Source of the DNA: Larkinella terrae
GTDB taxonomy: Bacteria > Bacteroidota > Bacteroidia > Cytophagales > Spirosomataceae
Direction: 5' to 3'
Length of the DNA: 64,000 nucleotides
NCBI RefSeq assembly: GCF_009668025.1
Contig: NZ_WJXZ01000014.1
Location: forward strand, 1,459,097 to 1,523,096
Shown here: positions 58,184-64,000 of the stretch, one piece after another
How positions within the stretch are numbered: the first letter of the stretch is position 1
Layout of the letters: each line of letters begins with the position of its first letter
Position numbers and translations under genes: made by a program
The notes under the pieces: generated by a model
Databases searched by the model: none
Told to the model about the DNA's origin: nothing
Seen by the model: only the letters and a program-made list of their open reading frames with translations

Positions 58184-60331
58184 TTAGCTGTCTTTTGCAA
58201 TGACCAGTTCGCGCAGTTCGGGCAGACCTTCCAGTTCGATCTGACGTTCACGGTAGACCCGGAATTTTTCGATAAAATCAGCGGCTTGCGCCATAAAGGA
58301 TTGGGCAAACTCTTCGGTAGGCTCGTTTTTATTGATGCTGAAAACCAGCGCTTTGAAGTCCCCTTCCTGTTCGTGGAAACCTTCGCCAACGAAGTTTTTA
58401 TCGAAATCGCTGACAATACCATGCTGGGTATTGGTGTTGATGTCTTTCATCATCAAACAACCTTTGGCACCCACAATCCACGCGTTGTACGTATGATAAA
58501 TGGCATCAGCCCATCTTCCTTCGTTGTAGGCTTCGCGGGCCCAGCCCAGTTTTTCATTGGCTTCCGTCAGAACCGTAGCCACCAGGTCGATCATCACACT
58601 GGCACATTCGCCAATCCCGATTTCGGTAATGAATTGCTCCGTATGATCCCAGTCTGTATAATCTTCCTGGGCCAGTGTTTTCAGGTCGGCCAGCGGTTTT
58701 AAGAGCGAATAGAAATAATTTTTGCCTTTTCTCGCGTAATAATCACTGTAATACTCGCCATCGAAGGCGTTGGCATCGTAATCGTTCAGCAACAGACGGA
58801 GACCTTCCGGACCGCGTTTGGTCGGAATTTTTACCACTTTATCGCCGAAAAGACCTTCTCCTTTTCCATTAAAACCGCCCCCAAGCAGCACTTGAAGAGC
58901 TGGAATGATGTAGGCTCCGTTTTTCACCGAGCTACTGTGGAAACCGATGTTGGCAACGGAATGCTGACCGCAGCCGTTCATACAACCCGAAATCTTGATT
59001 TTGATGTCGTTGTTGTAAATCAGGTCAGGGAATTCAGCTGTCATCATTTTCTCCAGAGCCCGCGTGATCCCGTAACTGCTCGAAATTGCCAGGTTACAGG
59101 TATCGGTACCGGGGCAGGTGGTGATGTCGGCGGCAGAATCAAAACCGGGAGTTGCCAGACCAAGCGCATCGAGTGCGGCATACAGTGCGGGCAGGTTTTC
59201 CGGCTGGATGTGCCGCAGGATATAGCCCTGATTCACCGTTACGCGAATATCGTCACCGGCGTATTTTTTAACGACATCAGCCAGCGCCCGGGCCGTATCC
59301 GAGTGCATATCACCCAGTAAAACCCGGATTTGGGCCGCATACCAGCCTTTTTGTTTCTGCTCGAATACGTTGGTTTTCAGCCAGGCCTGGTAGCGCTCAT
59401 CACCCGACAACTCTGCTGGATTTATCAGCGAGACAGTCGCCGTTGCATCGGGTTCCGAGAGAGCAATGATGTTAGTATCGATGGCGTACGTTTTATTTTT
59501 CAACGCCAGTCGTTCCCCTTCTACGCGCTGTAAAAATTCTTCAAGACCAATGTCCTGAAGCAGGAATTTCATGCGGGCTTTGTGCCGACGGGTGCGCTCA
59601 CCAAAGCGGTCGAAGACGCGGATACAACCTTCGATAAACGGAATGATTTTGTCTTCTTCCAGAAACTCGTAAGCGGTTTCGGCCATGTAGGGCTGAGCGC
59701 CCAAGCCACCGCCAACCATCACTTTAAAGCCTCTTTTTCCGGCTTCGTTGATGCGCGGAACCAGCCCGACATCGTGCATGTAACCGTAGGCGGAGTCTTT
59801 TTCGCTCGAGGACAAGGAAATCTTGAATTTCCGGCCCATTTCCTGGCAAATCGGATTGCGTAGGAGGTAATCAAATATCGAATAGGCGTAGGGAGTAATG
59901 TCAAACGGTTCTTCGGGATCGATACCCGCTGTGGCCGAACCGGTTACGTTGCGGACGGTATTTCCACAAGCTTCCCGGAGCGTTATTTTGGCATCTTCCA
60001 GGTCCGACCACAGTTGGGGTGTGTCAACCAGTTTCACAAAGTGCAACTGAATGTCCTGTCGGGTGGTTGCGTGAAGATTTCCGGTGGCGTATTTATCAGA
60101 AATGTCGGCAATTCGGACCAACTGATCGGCCGTAATCCGCCCGTGGGGCAATTTAATACGAATCATCTGCACACCCGGTTGACGTTGCCCATAGACGCCC
60201 CGTCCTAGCCGAAATTTGCGAAAGTTTTCTTCGGGCATTTCACCATTGGCAAAGCTTTCAATTTTACTCTGCAGGACCAGAATATCACGCTGGGCGGCCG
60301 GGCTGACGTTATCGGTGAATTGAACAGACAT
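58184..60331 (-). CDS. Ferredoxin-type nitrite/sulfite reductase with C-terminal HEPN-like extension
   Basis: 715 residues from MSVQFTDNVSPAAQRDI (ATG 60331). Two NIR/SIR ferredoxin-like and catalytic halves: GVYGQRQPGVQMIRIKLPHG near 46-65, TTRQDIQLHFVK, and the siroheme-[4Fe-4S] Cys ligands Cys406/Cys412 (TTCPGTDTCNLA) and Cys450/Cys454 (SGCMNGCGQH). Reduces sulfite to sulfide. Residues ~570-700 are extra; GWAREAYNEGRWADAIYHTYNAWIVGAKGCL is the HEPN-type helix pattern. No flavoprotein subunit gene is present, so ferredoxin is the probable donor. Confidence 0.94.
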   Translation of the reverse strand: MSVQFTDNVSPAAQRDILVLQSKIESFANGEMPEENFRKFRLGRGVYGQRQPGVQMIRIKLPHGRITADQLVRIADISDKYATGNLHATTRQDIQLHFVKLVDTPQLWSDLEDAKITLREACGNTVRNVTGSATAGIDPEEPFDITPYAYSIFDYLLRNPICQEMGRKFKISLSSSEKDSAYGYMHDVGLVPRINEAGKRGFKVMVGGGLGAQPYMAETAYEFLEEDKIIPFIEGCIRVFDRFGERTRRHKARMKFLLQDIGLEEFLQRVEGERLALKNKTYAIDTNIIALSEPDATATVSLINPAELSGDERYQAWLKTNVFEQKQKGWYAAQIRVLLGDMHSDTARALADVVKKYAGDDIRVTVNQGYILRHIQPENLPALYAALDALGLATPGFDSAADITTCPGTDTCNLAISSSYGITRALEKMMTAEFPDLIYNNDIKIKISGCMNGCGQHSVANIGFHSSSVKNGAYIIPALQVLLGGGFNGKGEGLFGDKVVKIPTKRGPEGLRLLLNDYDANAFDGEYYSDYYARKGKNYFYSLLKPLADLKTLAQEDYTDWDHTEQFITEIGIGECASVMIDLVATVLTEANEKLGWAREAYNEGRWADAIYHTYNAWIVGAKGCLMMKDINTNTQHGIVSDFDKNFVGEGFHEQEGDFKALVFSINKNEPTEEFAQSFMAQAADFIEKFRVYRERQIELEGLPELRELVIAKDS

Positions 60332-60426
60332 AATGTATTGCTTTAGTGAGATAGTCGATAGATTTGAGAGACTAGTGTTTTGAACAAAATGCCGGAAATC
60401 CGGCACTTTGGGTTATGGTTTACATA

Positions 60427-60468
60427 CAAATGTACTCATTTATCAGTTCCTACCATTCCGGAAATAGG
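60427..60468 (-). promoter_or_regulatory. Promoter and candidate operator of the sulfite reductase gene; remainder of the 458-bp gap
   Basis: Minus strand TACATTTG (plus 60427-60434) matches the -7 element; initiation near 60420 leaves a leader of about 90 nt. Upstream, 60449-60468 holds CCTA...TTCCGGAA...TAGG, a partly symmetric block over the -33 position that could bind a sulfur regulator. The leader also has a CCGGAAATCCGG hairpin. The rest of the gap 60332-60789 shows no gene or known riboswitch. Confidence 0.45.
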
Positions 60469-60789
60469 CCTACTTTTTATTATTGGTCATTACTATTGGT
60501 TATATAGCGCACGCGTTTTCAGAATGATAAAGCCAAATCTGTCAACTAATTACCTTGCTTTACCCGAATGTTTGGGAAAGTCGATTCGGTTGCTTTTCGA
60601 ATCAACAACCTGAACCACCAAAAGCCGATTGAAGAGGCAACGACGATCGCTTTTATAGCGGTTTTACCGAATACAACTCGTTGAAGGGAATCGGGTTAGC
60701 AGTAAGCAAAACGCTGTCCCACCCGCAGCAAGGGCCGATATTCGGCGATGCAACGTAGGAACAGCGACTGTTAACGAGATACTTAAAAA

Positions 60790-62043
60790 TTAAATGGCTT
60801 CTTTCCGGAGCATCAAGGCACCAACCGTTACGTTCGAGGTTTCGTCAATCAATATAGCTCCGCCATTGACCCGGTTTTTGTCGTAAGGGTCAAAGCTAAC
60901 CGGTTTTGCGGTTTTGAGAACAATCCGGGCAATGTCGTTCAGCTTCAGACTTTCAACGTCTTCCGTTTCTTCATACGTATTGACATTCAATTGGTAGATG
61001 ATTTCGCGGACGGCGCAGCGGGTCCGGAACGTACCGTGTTGCAGCGTATACTTGTTACCCACTTTCAGCGGTTTGGTATCCATCCAGCAGAGCATAGCTT
61101 CGACATTCTGACTCACAACTGGCTGGTTATCTGACTTTACGATGAGATTTCCACGGCTCACGTCGACATCGTCGGCCAAATGCAGCACGACCGACATGGG
61201 CGCAAACGCTTCATCAAAATGCTTTTCGGCCACTTCAATGGCATCGATGGTGGAGGTTTCACCAGTTGGTAAAACCGTTACCGTATCGCCTTTCCGGAAA
61301 ATACCGCTGGTAATTTTTCCGGCGTATCCCCGGTAATCGTGCAGTTCGGCAGTCTGCGGACGAATCACATACTGAACGGGAAAACGAGCATCTGTCAGGT
61401 TTTCGTCGTGGTCCAGCTCGACAGTTTCGAGGTAGCTCAGCAGCGGTTCACCTTCATACCAAGGCATATTGGCCGACTTTTCGACCACATTATCCCCGTT
61501 CAGGGCGCTCAACGGAATATAGGTGACTTCGCCGACGTCCAGTTTTTGGGCCAGTTCGTTGTAATGAATGCAGATGTTGGAAAAAACATCCTGCGAATAA
61601 TCCACCAGATCCATTTTATTGATGGCCACCACCAGGTGCGGAATACCAAGCAGCGAAGCGATCAGCGAATGGCGACGCGTTTGTTCAACCACCCCGTGTC
61701 GGGCATCGACCAGCACAACCGCCAGTTGGCAGTTGGATGCACCCGTGACCATATTGCGGGTATACTGGATGTGACCCGGTGCGTCGACAATGATAAATTT
61801 CCGTTTGGGCGTCTGGAAATACCGGTAAGCCACGTCAATCGTAATGCCCTGTTCGCGTTCGGAGCGTAAACCGTCGGTCAGCAGTGCCAGGTCGATTTCA
61901 CCATCATCCCGACTTTTGCTGGCGCGTTCGATGGCTTCCATCTGGTCAGCCAGAATGGATTTTGAATCGTATAACAGGCGGCCGATCAGCGTGCTTTTGC
62001 CGTCGTCGACGCTACCTGCGGTAATAAATCTGAGTAAGTCCAC
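60790..62043 (-). CDS. cysN: Sulfate adenylyltransferase, GTPase subunit CysN
   Basis: 417 residues, CysN alone without a fused CysC (APS kinase) domain. GTPase motifs: G1 AGSVDDGKSTLIGRLLYD at the start, DAPGHIQYTRNMVTGASN (G3) near 90, NKMDLVD (G4) near 143. Followed by EF-Tu-like beta-barrel domains. It drives formation of APS by CysD through GTP hydrolysis. The downstream order cysH-cysD-cysN-sulfite reductase follows the sulfate assimilation pathway. Confidence 0.97.
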   Translation of the reverse strand: MDLLRFITAGSVDDGKSTLIGRLLYDSKSILADQMEAIERASKSRDDGEIDLALLTDGLRSEREQGITIDVAYRYFQTPKRKFIIVDAPGHIQYTRNMVTGASNCQLAVVLVDARHGVVEQTRRHSLIASLLGIPHLVVAINKMDLVDYSQDVFSNICIHYNELAQKLDVGEVTYIPLSALNGDNVVEKSANMPWYEGEPLLSYLETVELDHDENLTDARFPVQYVIRPQTAELHDYRGYAGKITSGIFRKGDTVTVLPTGETSTIDAIEVAEKHFDEAFAPMSVVLHLADDVDVSRGNLIVKSDNQPVVSQNVEAMLCWMDTKPLKVGNKYTLQHGTFRTRCAVREIIYQLNVNTYEETEDVESLKLNDIARIVLKTAKPVSFDPYDKNRVNGGAILIDETSNVTVGALMLRKEAI

Positions 62044-62048
62044 TTTTA

Positions 62049-62128
62049 AAATGATGAATTAAGAATGATGAATGATGAGCAAGAATTAGCAGGAATAAAC
62101 TCTACATTCTTAACTCATAACTCTTAAC
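62049..62128. repeat. Intergenic palindrome of AAGAATGATGAATGATGAGC words
   Basis: Left half ATGATGAATTAAGAATGATG, AATGATGAGCAAG; right half ACATTCTTAACTCATAACTC, TTAACTT. Imperfect pairing of about 20 bp between the cysN start and cysD stop, with the same ATGA word as the other palindromes. Confidence 0.6.
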
Positions 62129-63040
62129 TTAAAAATAGCCTCCCTTTTTCCGGTCTTCCATCGCGGCTTCCGACACCTGATCGTCGATCCGGGTTTCGCC
62201 CCGTTCGCTGATTCGGGTGGCCTGAATTTCGGCAATGGCGGCTTCCAGCGTGTCGGCATCCGATTCCACGGCGGCCGTGCAGGAAATATCACCCACCGTC
62301 CGGAACCGAACCCGGCGGGTTACGATTTCGTCGGTTTCTTCCTGTTGAATAACGCCTTTCGCCGTGGCCAGCAGCTTACCGTCGCGCAGAATCAGCTCGC
62401 GTTCGTGGGCAAAATAGATGCTCGGCAGAGCAATATTTTCGCGTTTGATGTAATTCCAGACATCCAGCTCGGTCCAGTTCGAGATTGGGAAAACCCGAAC
62501 GTTCTCGCCCTTGTGAATCTTGCCGTTGTAAATGTTCCAGAGTTCGGGCCGTTGCAGTTTGGGGTCCCAGGAACCGAATTCATCCCGAACGGAAAAAACG
62601 CGTTCTTTAGCGCGGGCTTTTTCTTCATCGCGCCGGGCACCACCGATGCAGGCATCGAATTCGAATTCTTCGATCGTATCGAGGAGGGTAAACGTCTGCA
62701 GCGCATTCCGGCTGGCGTTCCGGCCCGTCGGTTCTTTCAGTTTCTTTTCCCGAATGGTATCTTCCACATACCGCACAATCAGCTTTTCACCCAGGCTTTC
62801 GGCCAGCCAATCCCGAAAATCGAGGGCTTCCTGGAAGTTGTGACCGGTGTCGATGTGCACCAGCGGAAACGGGAATTTACCGGGACGAAACGCTTTGAGC
62901 GCCAGATGCACCAGCGTAATGGAATCTTTCCCGCCCGAAAACAGCAGCGCCGGTCGCTCGAATTGCCCGGCGACCTCGCGCATAATGTGAATCGCTTCCG
63001 ATTCGAGCTGATCTAAATAGTCAAGTTTGTAAGTACTCAT
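62129..63040 (-). CDS. cysD: Sulfate adenylyltransferase subunit CysD
   Basis: 303 residues. PAPS-reductase-like ATP-pyrophosphatase fold with LLFSGGKDSITLVHLALKAF (P-loop, residues 32-51), HIDTGHNFQEALDFRD near 73 and the CIGGARRDEEKARAKERVFSVRD stretch near 131. With CysN it activates sulfate to APS. The cluster lacks cysC, which fits with direct reduction of APS by CysH. Confidence 0.97.
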   Translation of the reverse strand: MSTYKLDYLDQLESEAIHIMREVAGQFERPALLFSGGKDSITLVHLALKAFRPGKFPFPLVHIDTGHNFQEALDFRDWLAESLGEKLIVRYVEDTIREKKLKEPTGRNASRNALQTFTLLDTIEEFEFDACIGGARRDEEKARAKERVFSVRDEFGSWDPKLQRPELWNIYNGKIHKGENVRVFPISNWTELDVWNYIKRENIALPSIYFAHERELILRDGKLLATAKGVIQQEETDEIVTRRVRFRTVGDISCTAAVESDADTLEAAIAEIQATRISERGETRIDDQVSEAAMEDRKKGGYF

Positions 63041-63044
63041 ATGT

Positions 63045-63159
63045 ATTCTCTGCTTCCCTCTGAAAATCTCCGCTTAACTCTGCGATATAACCCGTTGAAC
63101 TATTTCGCGGACGGGGCCGCCCGGCGGTTGAGCAGAGAAAAGAAGAGTTGAGCGGAGGT
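63045..63159. repeat. Degenerate palindrome of CTCCGCTTAACTCTGC words
   Basis: TCTCCGCTTAACTCTGCG on the left and AGAAGAGTTGAGCGGAGG on the right use the same words as the perfect palindrome at 41.12 kb, but the centre (ATATAACCCG...GCCGCCCGG) differs. Located between cysD and cysH, both minus. Confidence 0.65.
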
Positions 63160-63873
63160 TTATTTGGCATGTAATCCGCACTCTTTTTTCGAATTATCTT
63201 CCCACCACCAGCGACCGGCCCGGAAATCCTCGCCCTCCTGAATGGCGCGGGTGCAGGGCTGGCAGCCGATCGATACAAAACCGCGGTCGTGCAACGGATT
63301 GTACGGCACATTGTTTTTGCGCACGTAATCCTTCACCTCGTCGAACGTCCAGCTCATCAGCGGGTGGAATTTGATCAGGTTATGTGCCTCATCCGCTTCC
63401 AGTTGCGTCATCGTCTGGCGGTTTTGGGACTGTTCGGCCCGAATGCCGGTAACCCAGATTTTGTTGCCCGCCAGCGCCCGGTTCAGCGGTTCCACTTTCC
63501 GGATGAAACAACATTCTTTCCGGTTTTCGATTGACTCGTAAAAGCTGAACGGACCTTTTTCATTCAGCATTTTTTCAACGGCATCGGTTTTCGGATAATA
63601 CGCTTCAATCCTGGTGTCGTACCGGCTGTTGGTTTTCTGCCAGACCTGATACGTCTCGCCAAACATCCGGCCCGTATCCAACGAAAAAATGCGAATCGGG
63701 ATGTTGTTGGCCAGAATCATATCCGTAATCACCTGATCCTCATAGCCGAAGCTGGAGGAAAAAACCACCTGGCCGGGAAATAACTCAGCCAGTGTCCGCA
63801 GACTTTCTACTTCGGTTTTACCCGCGAGTAGGTCCGTCAGACTTTCGATGGTGTAAGAAGGTTCTGCTATCAT
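63160..63873 (-). CDS. cysH: Adenylyl-sulfate (APS) reductase, [4Fe-4S] type
   Basis: 237 residues. N-terminal SSFGYEDQVITDM, LDTGRMFGETYQV; cluster ligands Cys121/Cys122 (KECCFIRKVEPL) and Cys204/Cys207 (GCQPCTRA) mark the APS-specific type, unlike PAPS reductases which lack them. The redox Cys232 sits in the C-terminal KKECGLH. It reduces APS to sulfite and AMP with thioredoxin. First gene of the sulfate cluster; the 49-bp gap above shows only a short CGGACT hairpin. Confidence 0.97.
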   Translation of the reverse strand: MIAEPSYTIESLTDLLAGKTEVESLRTLAELFPGQVVFSSSFGYEDQVITDMILANNIPIRIFSLDTGRMFGETYQVWQKTNSRYDTRIEAYYPKTDAVEKMLNEKGPFSFYESIENRKECCFIRKVEPLNRALAGNKIWVTGIRAEQSQNRQTMTQLEADEAHNLIKFHPLMSWTFDEVKDYVRKNNVPYNPLHDRGFVSIGCQPCTRAIQEGEDFRAGRWWWEDNSKKECGLHAK

Positions 63874-63922
63874 TGGGTACTCACGGACTGAAGTCCGCGC
63901 TTTTATGTGCTATAGTCGTACG

Positions 63923-64000
63923 CTACTTCAGGGTGATGGGTTTGCCTCCTTCTTTGGCCGAGCGACGGGCCGCATCCAGAATTTCCATCACCACCATATT
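63923..64000 (-). CDS. C-terminal end of a Gfo/Idh/MocA-family oxidoreductase (cut by window edge)
   Basis: The minus strand gives 25 residues, starting NMVVMEILDAARRSAKEGG, before a TAG at 63923-63925. The MEILDAARRSAKEG pattern is the usual C-terminal end of Gfo/Idh/MocA sugar oxidoreductases. Only the tail is available, so this is a moderate call. It lies 50 bp before cysH on the same strand. Confidence 0.6.
   Translation of the reverse strand, partial: NMVVMEILDAARRSAKEGGKPITLK

Noticed and set aside
1428-63159. Tandem words in gaps taken as a CRISPR array
   Set aside because: Repeats are short, adjacent without unique spacers, and face inverted copies; no cas genes occur.

Overview
The window looks like a chromosomal segment of a member of the Bacteroidota, most likely a Cytophagales organism of the Spirosoma/Larkinella kind (lineage is inference from gene content). 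Supporting signs are two TonB-dependent receptors with N-terminal carboxypeptidase-regulatory domains, one paired with a DUF4249 lipoprotein, many small Sec lipoproteins, a single-chain PurL of about 750 residues, OsmC/DUF4105/2TM-type families, a lack of obvious Shine-Dalgarno sites, and promoters of the Bacteroidota type (TTG, about 20 nt, TAnnTTTG). Base composition is mixed (roughly half GC) except for one clearly AT-rich island.

Layout. 0-4 kb: end-truncated inositol monophosphatase, DUF4105 membrane protein, rsmI, pterin dehydratase, tRNA-Ser(UGA) with its own promoter and terminator, then an AT-rich island with one Apea-type HEPN protein. 4-17 kb: methyltransferase-like membrane protein, small lipoproteins, an HxlR regulator divergent from an NmrA-type reductase, an orphan LuxR-type response regulator, a DUF1059/DsrE/Crp group, a WD40-like lipoprotein, PAP2 phosphatase and bestrophin. 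16.7 kb: a long imperfect palindrome of MITE type. 17-25 kb: DUF3037/HipA-like pair divergent from purL, then Uma2 nuclease-truA, XdhC-nucleotidyltransferase and a polytopic membrane protein. 25-37 kb: class A beta-lactamase-like hydrolase, TonB receptor, MoxR ATPase, two SurA-like foldases, agmatine deiminase. 37-48 kb: a secreted LRR-TPR protein facing a minus-strand cluster of unrecognised envelope genes (a membrane-anchored Ppx/GppA-like ASKHA protein, two coiled-coil proteins, a large anchored protein coupled to aguB) and a GT9 glycosyltransferase. 48.1-49 kb: a REP-associated tyrosine transposase (RAYT) bracketed by two equal 114-bp REP-pair units. 49-57 kb: DUF4249/TonB pair, PolX-like PHP protein, 2TM protein, thyA, OsmC. 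56.7-64 kb: an assimilatory sulfate reduction cluster (cysH, cysD, cysN, sulfite reductase, siroheme synthesis) and the tail of a Gfo/Idh/MocA oxidoreductase.

How it works together. The right end makes sulfide from sulfate: CysDN makes APS, a [4Fe-4S] CysH reduces APS directly (no cysC is present), a ferredoxin-type sulfite reductase finishes the job, and the last two genes make its siroheme. aguA and aguB, 9 kb apart, make putrescine from agmatine. The foldases serve the outer-membrane proteins.

The most unusual non-gene signals are a heavily over-represented 7-mer AAAACCG (about 3 per kb by hand count, none seen in the AT-rich island), a family of intergenic palindromes each built from its own short tandem words (one with perfect 40-bp arms), and the RAYT/REP element.
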